This document shows, in pieces, positions 31,409-40,078 of a stretch of 64,000 nucleotides of DNA. Source of the DNA: Burkholderiales bacterium (GTDB lineage: Bacteria > Pseudomonadota > Gammaproteobacteria > Burkholderiales > Burkholderiaceae_C); NCBI GenBank assembly GCA_016000195.1, contig JAECRO010000008.1, positions 1 through 64,000 of the forward strand, read 5' to 3'. A model generated the notes under the pieces. The model searched no databases. It was not told the DNA's origin and saw only the letters and a program-made list of their open reading frames with translations. The translations under genes were made by a program, and so were the position numbers. How positions within the stretch are numbered: the stretch's first letter is position 1; each line of letters starts with the position of its first letter.

Positions 31409-32591
31409 GATCTGTTCCTGGAAAGCGGTTGAGGGCGTGACGCGCTGGCTGCCGTCGTTGCGCAAGGCTTCAATTATCGCCATCGTCGCAGGGCTGGCGG
31501 CCTGTACCAGCGTGCCCCTGCCGCCCGCGTCCTACCCGGGCGGCGTACAGGCTCCGGCCGGGGTGCGCCCCGGCGATGCGGGCTTGCTGCCGCCGCCCCG
31601 GCTGCAGGGCAAAAGCCGCTGGGTCGCGGTGCCGTGGGTCGAATTGCCCGGGTTTGAGGAAGATTCGCTGTTTGAAGCCTGGAACGCCTGGATCAAGAGC
31701 TGCGAGCGGCCCGGCCCGGTGTTTGCCCCCCTGTGCGGTGAAATCCGGCGCCTGAGCATTGCAACCCCGCAGGAGCAGCGCGCCTGGATGGTCGCCCGGC
31801 TGCAGCCCTACCGCATCGAGTCCCTGCAAGGGGTTTCCGAAGGCCTGCTCACCAGCTATTACGAGCCGGTGCTCAAGGCCAGCCGCCAGTCGGGCGGGGG
31901 CTACGACATCCCCCTGTACCGCGCGCCGGCCACGCTGGGCAGCCGCAAACCCTGGTTTTCGCGCCAGGAAATCGACACCCTGCCCGAAGCGCGGGCCGCG
32001 CTCACTGGCCGCGAGATTGCCTGGGTCAATGATCCCATTGATGCGCTGATGCTGCACATCCAGGGTTCGGGCCGGCTCAGCATCAGCGAGCCCAATGGCG
32101 CGCAGCGCATCGTGCGCGTGGCCTTTGCCGGCTCCAACGAGCAGCCCTACCGCAGCGTCAACCAGTGGCTGCTGTCGCAGGGCGTGACCAAGATCAACCC
32201 CTGGCCCGACGCCACCAAGGCCTGGGTGCTGCAAAACCCGCAGCGCGTGCAGCAATTGCTCTGGAGCAACCCGCGCTACATTTTTTTCCGCGAAGAAGCG
32301 CTGAGCGACTTTGATGCCGCCTTCGGCCCCAGGGGCGCGCAGGGCGTGCCGCTGACGCCGGGCCGCTCAATTGCGGTCGATCCCGGCAGCATTCCCTACG
32401 GCACGCCGGTCTGGCTGGCATCGCGCGGCGGCGCGGCCAGCCTGCAAAAGCTGGTGCTGGCGCAGGACACCGGCAGCGCCATCGTGGGCGCAGTGCGGGC
32501 CGATTATTTTGCCGGCACGGGCATCGAAGCCGGGCTGATGGCGGCCCGGCTCAACCAGCCGCTGCGGCTGTGGGCGCTCTGGCCCAAATAA
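31407..32591 (+). CDS. mltA: Membrane-bound lytic murein transglycosylase A
   Basis: MltA cleaves the MurNAc-GlcNAc bond in peptidoglycan, forming anhydro-MurNAc. The lipobox LAGLAAC near residue 30 makes it an outer-membrane lipoprotein. The double-psi barrel and 3D domain are seen as LLTSYYEPVLKASRQSGGGY, LHIQGSGRLSI, NPRYIFFREE and, at the end, the aspartates of VLAQDTGSAIVGAVRADYF. The start is uncertain: ATG 31407 gives a signal peptide of about 30 residues, while a later GTG would leave a shorter one. Confidence 0.92.
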   Translation: MICSWKAVEGVTRWLPSLRKASIIAIVAGLAACTSVPLPPASYPGGVQAPAGVRPGDAGLLPPPRLQGKSRWVAVPWVELPGFEEDSLFEAWNAWIKSCERPGPVFAPLCGEIRRLSIATPQEQRAWMVARLQPYRIESLQGVSEGLLTSYYEPVLKASRQSGGGYDIPLYRAPATLGSRKPWFSRQEIDTLPEARAALTGREIAWVNDPIDALMLHIQGSGRLSISEPNGAQRIVRVAFAGSNEQPYRSVNQWLLSQGVTKINPWPDATKAWVLQNPQRVQQLLWSNPRYIFFREEALSDFDAAFGPRGAQGVPLTPGRSIAVDPGSIPYGTPVWLASRGGAASLQKLVLAQDTGSAIVGAVRADYFAGTGIEAGLMAARLNQPLRLWALWPK

Positions 32592-32609
32592 ACACTGAAA
32601 GGCAGAAAC

Positions 32610-32954
32610 ATGAAGAAACACCCGGGCAAACGGATGGCCACCGCGCTGGCGCTGGCAGGCCTGGCCGCGCTGGCCGGCTGCGCCGGCATGAACCGCGGCG
32701 CGCCCTCGGGGCCGCCGGTTTACCAATGCGACCAGAACCTGCAATTCAGCGTCAGTTTTGTCAATGGCACGGCGGTGCTGAAGGGCGCGCGCGGCGACGA
32801 TGTGCTGCTGCGCGATGCCGGCGGCCAGGGCGCGCAGACGGTTTACAGCAACCCGCGAATGCGCGCCGAGTTCGGTCTGGGGGCCAGCGGCCGCGAGGCG
32901 GTGCTGCAGTATTTGCAGCCGCCGCCCATGGTGGCGCGCTGCCTGCGTGACTGA
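32610..32954 (+). CDS. MliC/PliC-like lysozyme-inhibitor lipoprotein
   Basis: This 114-residue protein has a lipoprotein signal (ALALAGLAALAGC) and a small beta domain with paired cysteines: VYQCDQNLQFSVSFVNGTAV and PPMVARCLRD. This arrangement matches MliC-family inhibitors of C-type lysozyme. It lies 19 bases after mltA, so a transglycosylase and a lysozyme inhibitor are made together, which fits a role in protecting or remodelling peptidoglycan. Confidence 0.75.
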   Translation: MKKHPGKRMATALALAGLAALAGCAGMNRGAPSGPPVYQCDQNLQFSVSFVNGTAVLKGARGDDVLLRDAGGQGAQTVYSNPRMRAEFGLGASGREAVLQYLQPPPMVARCLRD

Positions 32955-32975
32955 ACGGCTGCCGGAGGCCGCGGG

Positions 32976-33023
32976 TTGTCATCAAGCTGCAACACGGGCC
33001 GGCGAAAGTAAGCAAGTGTCATA
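32976..33023 (+). promoter_or_regulatory. Weak candidate Pho box region before the PhoX-type gene
   Basis: TTGTCATCAAGCTGCAAC at 32976-32993 partly matches the Pho consensus CTGTCAT-N4-CTGTCAT; GTGTCAT follows at 33017-33023. The second half of the first site matches at only four of seven positions. It is flagged because PhoX genes are usually phosphate-regulated. Confidence 0.3.
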
Positions 33024-33081
33024 TCTTGCTGACGCCGGCTCTTTTTGCCGCGCGCAGCTCACTTGCCTGGAGCGAAAACCC

Positions 33082-35055
33082 ATGAAGCCTGTTGCTACTT
33101 TGTCCCGCCGCCGTGCTTTGCAATTTTTTGCGGGCGTGCCTATGCTGCCGCTGTCGTCAGCTTTTGCCGGAAGCTTTCTTCTTGCCGGTTGCGGTGGTGA
33201 CGATGATGAGGTGGCCGCACCTGCCGCACCTGCCGCGACGCTGAGCAGCGTCAGCTTTTCTTCCATGCCTGCGCCCACGCTGGCCGACGCCGCCGCCATG
33301 GCCACCACCACGGTGGGCTCGGTCATGAGCGTCAGCTTCAGCGACAGCAGCAAGGTTGATTTCAAGCTGGCTTACCAGCCTTTCTTCGTCACCGGCGACA
33401 TGGTTTCCGATGGCAATGGCGGGAAGATTCTGGCGGGCGGCTATGTTGACATCCACAACCAGCCCATCATGGACGCCACGGTGTCCGGCAAGGAGCGCCA
33501 GTTCTTCTCCGATGCGCCCGATGGCACCTCGCTGCTTAAGATCGACGGCGCCAAAGTCGCAGGCGTCAAGGGCAACACCGTGTTCGCCGTGGTGCAGTTT
33601 GAATACACCACCTGGGCGCTGGACGGCAAGAGCGACATGTACGGCAAGCTGCCATCGCCCATCGCCGTGCTCACGCTCGACCAGGATCCGGCCACCGGCA
33701 AGCTGACGCTGGTCAAATACCACAACGTCGATACCTCCTCGGTCAGTGGCCTGTGGATCACCTGCGGCGCCAGCCTCTCGCCCTGGAATACGCACTTGTC
33801 GAGCGAAGAGTACGAGCCCAATGCCTTCACCGCCGCCGGCGAAACCCAGTTCAAGGCATTCAGCAAGAATCTCTACGGCAACGAAACCGCCGCCAACCCC
33901 TACAACTACGGCCACCTGCCGGAAGTCACCGTGAACGCCGACGGCACCGCTTCCATCAAGAAGCATTACTGCCTGGGCCGCATTTCGCACGAACTGGTGC
34001 AGGTCATGCCCGACAACCGCACCGTGTTCATGGGTGACGACGCCACCAACAGCGGCTACTTCGTGTTCTTCGCCGACAAGGAAAAAGACCTGTCCTCGGG
34101 CACGCTGTATGTCGCCAAGGTGGGTAGCGGCTTCTCGATCGACCCGGCCGCCGCCGCCGCGCCGCTGTCCTGGATCAAGCTCGGCTCGGCCACCAGCAGC
34201 GAGATCAAGACCCTGGCCAGCACCCTGAAGGCAACCGACATCATGGATGTCAAGACCGCCGACCCGCTGGACGCGACCTACACCAAGGTGAACGCCAACG
34301 GCAAGACCGAGTGGATCAAGCTCAAGTCCGGCATGGAAAAGGCCGCCGCCTTCCTCGAAACCCACCGCTACGCCAGCCTGGTGGGCGCCTCCATGGGCTT
34401 TACCAAAATGGAAGGCACGACCGTCAACATCAAGGACAAGGTGGCGTATTCGGCCTTGCAAAACATCCAGGATTCGATGGTCAAGGGGGGCAAGTACAAC
34501 ACCGTTGACAATGGCATCGCCCTTCCCGCAGCCTTGAAGGCCGGCGCCGTGATGGCCCTGAACCTCAAGGGCGGCCAGAAGGACACCTCCGGCACGGCCA
34601 TCAACAGCGAATGGATGCCGGTGGACACGAAAGCGCTCATCACGGGCGAGGACATCATGGCCGACGCGCTGGGCAACACCGCCAACCCCAACAAGATCGC
34701 CAACCCGGACAACCTGAAGTTCTCTGAAAAAATGCGCACGCTGTTCATCGGCGAGGACAGCAGCCAGCACGTCAACAACTTTCTGTGGGCCTACAACATC
34801 GACACCAAGGCGCTTTCGCGCGTCATGTCGATCCCGGCTGGCGGCGAATCGACCGGCCTGCACGCGGTGGACGAACTCAACGGCTGGACCTACATCATGA
34901 GCAACTTCCAGCACCCCGGTGACTGGGGCGGCATCCACAGCGTCGTCAAGACGACGCTCGATCCGTTGATCAAGACCAACTACAAGGACAAGTTCGGCGC
35001 TGCCGTCGGTTATCTGACCGCCGAGCCGACGCAGACGAAGCTGAAGAAGGCGTGA
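33082..35055 (+). CDS. PhoX-family (DUF839) secreted protein, Tat-exported
   Basis: This 657-residue protein has a twin-arginine signal (SRRRALQFFAGVP) and a lipobox-like LLAGC at about residues 31-35. The rest resembles the DUF839/PhoX beta-propeller family of Ca/Fe-dependent phosphatases: GRISHELVQVMPDNRTVFMG, SGYFVFFADKEKDL, KMEGTTVNIKDKVAYSAL and LFIGEDSSQHVNNFLWAYN are typical blades. PhoX enzymes release phosphate from organic esters in the periplasm. ATG 33082 was chosen over the track start, which lies in the preceding lipoprotein gene. A terminator follows. Confidence 0.85.
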   Translation: MKPVATLSRRRALQFFAGVPMLPLSSAFAGSFLLAGCGGDDDEVAAPAAPAATLSSVSFSSMPAPTLADAAAMATTTVGSVMSVSFSDSSKVDFKLAYQPFFVTGDMVSDGNGGKILAGGYVDIHNQPIMDATVSGKERQFFSDAPDGTSLLKIDGAKVAGVKGNTVFAVVQFEYTTWALDGKSDMYGKLPSPIAVLTLDQDPATGKLTLVKYHNVDTSSVSGLWITCGASLSPWNTHLSSEEYEPNAFTAAGETQFKAFSKNLYGNETAANPYNYGHLPEVTVNADGTASIKKHYCLGRISHELVQVMPDNRTVFMGDDATNSGYFVFFADKEKDLSSGTLYVAKVGSGFSIDPAAAAAPLSWIKLGSATSSEIKTLASTLKATDIMDVKTADPLDATYTKVNANGKTEWIKLKSGMEKAAAFLETHRYASLVGASMGFTKMEGTTVNIKDKVAYSALQNIQDSMVKGGKYNTVDNGIALPAALKAGAVMALNLKGGQKDTSGTAINSEWMPVDTKALITGEDIMADALGNTANPNKIANPDNLKFSEKMRTLFIGEDSSQHVNNFLWAYNIDTKALSRVMSIPAGGESTGLHAVDELNGWTYIMSNFQHPGDWGGIHSVVKTTLDPLIKTNYKDKFGAAVGYLTAEPTQTKLKKA

Positions 35056-35110
35056 TGCAAGGGGCCGAGGGGCGCTGAAGAACAACAAGCCAAACCCGGC
35101 CCAGCCGGTT

Positions 35111-35140
35111 GCCCGGCATCCTGCGGAGGCCGGGCTTTTT
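35111..35140 (+). terminator. Terminator after the PhoX-type gene
   Basis: GCCCGG and CCGGGC form a six-pair GC stem around a 13-base loop, followed by TTTTT, about 55 bases after the stop codon. Confidence 0.8.
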
Positions 35141-35146
35141 CGTTCT

Positions 35147-35213
35147 TGCTATTTTTTTAATAGCTTCTTGCGCAATACCAGCATGCGCAAACGCCATTAT
35201 TTGCTTGAAATTC
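35147..35213. repeat. Dispersed repeat family A, intergenic copy
   Basis: GCTATTTTTTTAATAGCTTC then TTGCGCAATACCAGCATGCG and CAAACGCC, between the PhoX terminator and the end of the Lrp gene, overlapping its last codons. Confidence 0.8.
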
Positions 35214-35697
35214 CGGCTGAAGCCGGCAGCAAATGCCCCAGCGGCAGCGCGCCGCTGGCTTTCACCTCGCCGAGCGAAAAGCTGGTGTGCAGGTCTTTCA
35301 CATTGGGCAGGTTGATGAGCACGTCGCGGGCGAACTGGCTGAAGGTGTTCAGGTCGCGGCTGACCACCTGCAGCTCGAAGGTGCCGGTGCCGCTGATGTA
35401 GTGGCAGCTGACGACTTCCGGGATCTTGCGGATGGCTTCCTCCAGCGTTTGCAGCACGTCGCCGGTGTTGCGGGCGGCGTCCAGCCGCACGAAGGCCAGC
35501 ACGCCCAGGCCGATCTTGTGGCGGTTGATCTCGGCGCGGTAGCCGGTGATGAAGCCGGCGTCTTCCAGCGCCCGCACGCGCCGCCAGCAGGGCGCGGCCG
35601 ACAGGCCCACGCGCGACGCCAGCTCGGTGTTGGTCAGCCGCGCCTCGCGTTGCAACTCATTCAGGATGGCGATGTCAAACTTGTCCAATGTTTCCAT
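35197..35697 (-). CDS. Lrp/AsnC-family transcriptional regulator
   Basis: This 166-residue regulator has an N-terminal helix-turn-helix (LDKFDIAILNELQREARLTN, TELASRVGLSAAPCWRRVRA) and a RAM ligand-binding domain (CHYISGTGTFELQVVSRDLN). It is divergent from the indolepyruvate oxidoreductase gene with 183 bases between starts. Lrp regulators commonly control a neighbouring amino-acid catabolic gene, so it probably senses an aromatic amino acid or keto acid. Start ATG 35697 was chosen; an upstream MPKM start is possible. Confidence 0.92.
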   Translation of the reverse strand: METLDKFDIAILNELQREARLTNTELASRVGLSAAPCWRRVRALEDAGFITGYRAEINRHKIGLGVLAFVRLDAARNTGDVLQTLEEAIRKIPEVVSCHYISGTGTFELQVVSRDLNTFSQFARDVLINLPNVKDLHTSFSLGEVKASGALPLGHLLPASAGISSK

Positions 35698-35880
35698 TTT
35701 TGGCATTTTGCAGCAAGAATCTTGCACAAGACGCGTGGAATGAGGCAAAAAAAGCAAAGACATACCACAAGGTCAGGAATACACTTTTGTCCTAAAGCAA
35801 AGCGCTGGCCCTACCGGGCTTGACGCTTGTTTACAGCCTGCCCACAAGGCGGGGCAGACAACCTTCTGGAGACAAACACC

Positions 35881-38800
35881 ATGAACGCACCGCTGCCCGA
35901 GCACATCCGCAAAGCGCTGGAAACCGTCACGCTCGACGACAAATATGCCATCGACCATGGCCGCGCCTTCATGAGCGGCGTGCAGGCGCTGGTCCGCCTG
36001 CCGATGCTCCAGCGCACGCGCGACGCCATCGACGGCCTGAACACCGCCGGCTTCATCAGCGGCTACCGGGGCTCGCCGCTGGGCGGCTACGACCAGGCGC
36101 TGTGGGCGGCCAAAAAGCACCTGGCGGCGCACAACATCGTCTTCAAGCCGGGCGTGAACGAGGAACTCGGCGCCACCGCCGTCTGGGGCACGCAGCAGCT
36201 CGACCTGTACCCGCAGACCAACAAGTTCGACGGCGTGTTCGGCATCTGGTACGGCAAGGGGCCGGGCGTGGACCGCTGCTCGGACGTGTTCAAGCATGCC
36301 AACATGGCGGGCACGGCCAAACATGGCGGCGTCATCGCCATTGCCGGCGACGACCATGTGAGCAAAAGCTCGACCGCGCCGCACCAGAGCGACCACATCT
36401 TCAAGGCCTGCGGCCTGCCGGTGTTTTTTCCGTCGAGCGTGCAGGAAATCCTCGACATGGGGCTGCATGCCTTTGCCATGAGCCGTTTTTCGGGCCTCTG
36501 GTCGGGCATGAAGACCATCCAGGAGGTCGTGGAGTCGTCGAGTTCGGTGTCGGTCGAGCCAAGCCGGGTGAAAATCATCATGCCCGAGGATTTCCAGATG
36601 CCGACTGGCGGCCTGCACATCCGCTGGCCCGACGCGCCGCTGGAGCAGGAAGCGCGGCTGATGGACTACAAGTGGTATGCCGCGCTGGCCTATGTGCGTG
36701 CCAACAAGCTCAACTACAACGTGATTGCCGGGCCGAACGACCGCTTCGGCATCATCGCCAGCGGCAAGGCGTTCAACGACACGCGCCAGGCGCTGAACGA
36801 CCTGGGGCTGGACGAAGACACCTGCCGCCAGCTTGGCATCCGGCTGCACAAGGTCAATGTGGTCTGGCCGCTTGAAGCGACCATCACGCGCGACTTCGCC
36901 ATGGGCCTGCAGGAAATCCTGGTGGTCGAGGAAAAGCGCCAGGTCATCGAATACCAGGTCAAGGAAGAACTCTACAACTGGCGCGCCGACGTGCGGCCCA
37001 ATGTACTCGGCAAGTTCGACGAGCCCGAGGGCGAGCAGTCGGGCGGCGAGTGGAGCCGCGCCAACCCGAGCGACCACTGGCTGCTGCGGCCCAAGGCCGA
37101 CCTGACGCCGGCCATCATCGCCAAGGCGATTGCCAAGCGCCTGACCAGGCTGGGCGTGCCGTCGGACATCGTGGCGCGCATGCAGGCGCGCCTGGCCGTC
37201 ATCGACGCTAGAGAACGCGCGCTGGCCGATACCAAGCTTGACACGGGCGAGCGCGCGCCGTGGTTCTGCAGCGGCTGCCCGCACAACACCAGCACCCGCG
37301 TGCCCGAGGGTTCGCGCGCGGTGGCCGGCATCGGCTGCCATTACATGGCGACCTGGATGGACCGCAGCACCTCGACCTTCACCCAGATGGGCGGCGAGGG
37401 CGTGCCGTGGGTCGGCCAGTCGGCGTTCACCACCGAGCCGCACATCTTTGCCAATCTGGGCGACGGCACCTACTTTCACAGCGGCCTGCTGGCGATTCGC
37501 CAGAGCATTGCCAGCGGCGTCAACATCACCTACAAAATCCTCTACAACGATGCCGTCGCGATGACGGGCGGCCAGCAGGTTGGCGAGCGGCCCGAGGGCC
37601 ATTCGGTGCTGCAGATCATGCAAAGCCTGGATGCCGAGGGCGTGAGCAAGCTGGTGATCGTGACCGACGAGCCGGAAAAATACGACGGCGCCAAGCTGGC
37701 GGGCGGCGTGACCGTGCATCACCGGGACGAGCTGGACCGTATCCAGCGTGAATTCCGCGAACTCAAGGGCACGACGGTCATCATCTACGACCAGACCTGT
37801 GCGACCGAAAAGCGCCGCCGCCGCAAGCGCGGCACGCTGCTGGACCCGGCCAGGCGCGTGGTCATCAATGAACTGGTGTGCGAAGGCTGCGGCGACTGCT
37901 CGGTGCAGTCGAACTGCCTGTCGGTCGAGCCGCTGGAAACCGAGTTCGGCCGCAAGCGCCAGATCAACCAGAACACCTGCAACAAGGATTACTCCTGCCT
38001 GAAGGGCTTTTGCCCGAGCCTCGTGACGGTCGAAGGCGGCCAGCTCAAAAAGCCGAAGAAAGAGAAAAAGGGCGACCTGCACAGCCTGCCGCCGATTCCC
38101 GAGCCGGTGCTGCCGGTGGCCGAGAACGCCTGGGGCATCGTGGTCGGCGGCGTGGGCGGCACCGGCGTCATCACCATCGGCCAGCTGCTGGGCATGGCCG
38201 CGCACCTCGAAGGCAAGGGCGTGGTCACGCAGGATGCCGGCGGGCTGGCGCAAAAAGGCGGCGCGACCTGGAGCCATATCCAGATTGCCAACCGGCCCGA
38301 GTCCATCTACACCACGAAGGTGGACACGGCAAAAGCCGACCTGGTGATCGGCTGCGACCCCATCGTGACCGCCAGCCCGTACACGCTGGCAACCATGCAG
38401 CCGGGCCGCACCTTCGTGGCGATGAATTCGCACGGCACGCCGACGGCGGCCTTCGTGACCAACCCCGACTGGCAGTTTCCGGGCAGCAACTGCGACAGCG
38501 CCGTTCGTTCGGCTGTGGGCGTGGAGGGGATGGCCAGCTTTGATGCCGAACAGGTTGCCGTGCAGCTGATTGGCGACTCGATCTACACCAACCCGCTGAT
38601 GCTGGGCTTTGCCTGGCAAAAAGGCCGGGTGCCGCTGTCCCATGCTTCCTTGACGCGGGCGATTGAACTCAACGGCATCCAGGTGGACAACAACAAGGCG
38701 GCGTTTGAATGGGGCCGTCGCTGCGCGCATGACCTGACGGCTGTGCAGGCGCTGTTCAAGGCCGCGCAGGTGATCCAGTTTGTCAGGAAATCGTCGCTGG

Positions 38801-39447
38801 CCGAGATGCTGGTCAAGCGGGTGGCTTTCCTGACGGATTACCAGAACGCCGCGTATGCGCAGACCTACCAGGACTTTGTTGAAAAAGTGCGCCTGGCAGA
38901 AGCGCCGCTGGGCCAGACCACGCTGACCGAGGCCGTCGCCCGTTACCTTTTCAAGCTCATGGCGTACAAGGATGAGTACGAAGTGGCAAGGCTGCATACC
39001 GACACGGGTTTCCTGAACAAGGTCAATGCCATGTTCGAGGGCGACTTCAAGCTGAACTACCATCTGGCGCCGCCCTTGATTGCGTCGAAAAACGACAAGG
39101 GCGAGTTGCAAAAACAGCAATTCGGCCCCTGGATGCTGACCGGCTTCAAGTTGCTCGCCAAGCTCAAAGGCTTGCGCGGCACGCCCCTCGATGTGTTTGG
39201 CCGCACCGGCGAGCGTCGGGAAGAGCGCGCGCTGATTGCCGAGTACCGGGCCAGCCTGAACGAAGTGCTGGCCGGCCTGACCCCTCAGAACCATGCCGCA
39301 GCCGTGGAAATCGCCCGCATTCCCGAGCTGATCAAAGGCTACGGCCACGTCAAGGCGCGCCATCTGGCCACGGCCCGGCCGCAATGGACGGCGCTGATGC
39401 AGGCCTTCCGCCAGCCCGTCGCGATGCATAAAAAGCAGGTTGCCTGA
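35881..39447 (+). CDS. Fused indolepyruvate ferredoxin oxidoreductase
   Basis: This 1188-residue single-chain enzyme oxidatively decarboxylates aryl-pyruvates to aryl-acetyl-CoA. Order of parts: an IorA-like pyrimidine-binding half (SGYRGSPLGGYDQALWAAKK), the thiamine-diphosphate part with FCSGCPHNTSTRVPEG (about residue 462), a ferredoxin-like region CEGCGDCSVQSNCLSVEPLE (about 666), and an IorB-like gamma domain, VVGGVGGTGVITIGQLLGMA (about 756). CTGGAG precedes the ATG by nine bases. It is divergent from an Lrp regulator, which probably controls it. The role is likely in phenylalanine, tyrosine or tryptophan breakdown. Confidence 0.93.
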   Translation: MNAPLPEHIRKALETVTLDDKYAIDHGRAFMSGVQALVRLPMLQRTRDAIDGLNTAGFISGYRGSPLGGYDQALWAAKKHLAAHNIVFKPGVNEELGATAVWGTQQLDLYPQTNKFDGVFGIWYGKGPGVDRCSDVFKHANMAGTAKHGGVIAIAGDDHVSKSSTAPHQSDHIFKACGLPVFFPSSVQEILDMGLHAFAMSRFSGLWSGMKTIQEVVESSSSVSVEPSRVKIIMPEDFQMPTGGLHIRWPDAPLEQEARLMDYKWYAALAYVRANKLNYNVIAGPNDRFGIIASGKAFNDTRQALNDLGLDEDTCRQLGIRLHKVNVVWPLEATITRDFAMGLQEILVVEEKRQVIEYQVKEELYNWRADVRPNVLGKFDEPEGEQSGGEWSRANPSDHWLLRPKADLTPAIIAKAIAKRLTRLGVPSDIVARMQARLAVIDARERALADTKLDTGERAPWFCSGCPHNTSTRVPEGSRAVAGIGCHYMATWMDRSTSTFTQMGGEGVPWVGQSAFTTEPHIFANLGDGTYFHSGLLAIRQSIASGVNITYKILYNDAVAMTGGQQVGERPEGHSVLQIMQSLDAEGVSKLVIVTDEPEKYDGAKLAGGVTVHHRDELDRIQREFRELKGTTVIIYDQTCATEKRRRRKRGTLLDPARRVVINELVCEGCGDCSVQSNCLSVEPLETEFGRKRQINQNTCNKDYSCLKGFCPSLVTVEGGQLKKPKKEKKGDLHSLPPIPEPVLPVAENAWGIVVGGVGGTGVITIGQLLGMAAHLEGKGVVTQDAGGLAQKGGATWSHIQIANRPESIYTTKVDTAKADLVIGCDPIVTASPYTLATMQPGRTFVAMNSHGTPTAAFVTNPDWQFPGSNCDSAVRSAVGVEGMASFDAEQVAVQLIGDSIYTNPLMLGFAWQKGRVPLSHASLTRAIELNGIQVDNNKAAFEWGRRCAHDLTAVQALFKAAQVIQFVRKSSLAEMLVKRVAFLTDYQNAAYAQTYQDFVEKVRLAEAPLGQTTLTEAVARYLFKLMAYKDEYEVARLHTDTGFLNKVNAMFEGDFKLNYHLAPPLIASKNDKGELQKQQFGPWMLTGFKLLAKLKGLRGTPLDVFGRTGERREERALIAEYRASLNEVLAGLTPQNHAAAVEIARIPELIKGYGHVKARHLATARPQWTALMQAFRQPVAMHKKQVA

Positions 39448-39642
39448 GGTTGGGGGCGCGGACCTTCGCGACTTGCGGGCTGACGCTTTTGGGCGGCTGG
39501 CCGCAAGCCGCCGGAAAATAGCCGTATGCGCGCCGGTTAAATTCACGGCGCGCCCTCGACGCATACAATCCACCAGTTCATGCTCCGGCCTTCATGGCCT
39601 GAGCGCTTGCCAGTGTTCCCTTCAATAATTGTGGAGTCAGCC

Positions 39643-39987
39643 GTGTTTATTTCCTCAGCTTTTGCTCAAACTGCTCCCGCTGCCGCAGCCGGCGGCAGTG
39701 ACATGATGTCCACGCTTACAGGCATGCTGCCGCTGGTGCTGATGTTCGTGGTGCTGTATTTCGTGATGATCCGCCCACAGATGAAAAAGCAAAAAGAACA
39801 CCGCACCATGATAGAGGCGCTGGCCAAGGGTGACGAAGTCGCAACCGCCGGCGGCCTGCTGGGCAAGGTCATCCGCCTGGGCGAAGGTTATCTGACGCTG
39901 GAAATTTCCCCTGGCGTTGAAGTGCAGCTGCAGCGCAGCGCCATTGCCCAGGTGCTGCCCAAGGGCGCCATCAGCAGCGCCAAATAA
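39643..39987 (+). CDS. yajC: Preprotein translocase subunit YajC
   Basis: This 114-residue protein has one membrane helix (MLPLVLMFVVLYFVMIRPQM) followed by the cytosolic domain: KKQKEHRTMIEALAKGDEVA, TAGGLLGKVIRLGEGYLTLE. YajC joins SecD and SecF beside the SecYEG channel. I chose GTG 39643 because GGAG lies seven bases upstream and the protein then starts VFISSAFAQ, as in relatives. First gene of yajC-secD-secF. Confidence 0.94.
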   Translation: MFISSAFAQTAPAAAAGGSDMMSTLTGMLPLVLMFVVLYFVMIRPQMKKQKEHRTMIEALAKGDEVATAGGLLGKVIRLGEGYLTLEISPGVEVQLQRSAIAQVLPKGAISSAK

Positions 39988-40078
39988 GGCCGCATCGCAA
40001 TAACGACGGCCTGGCCGGGCGCGCCTGGACAAATCGGGCCCGCTCCTTGTCTATCCGCTCATCAGGAACAAATCTCTC

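Noticed and set aside
35773-39573. 1266-codon minus-strand ORF
   Set aside because: It is fully antisense to the indolepyruvate oxidoreductase, is rich in His/Gln/Arg/Ala as expected from reverse reading of high-GC codons, and matches no family.
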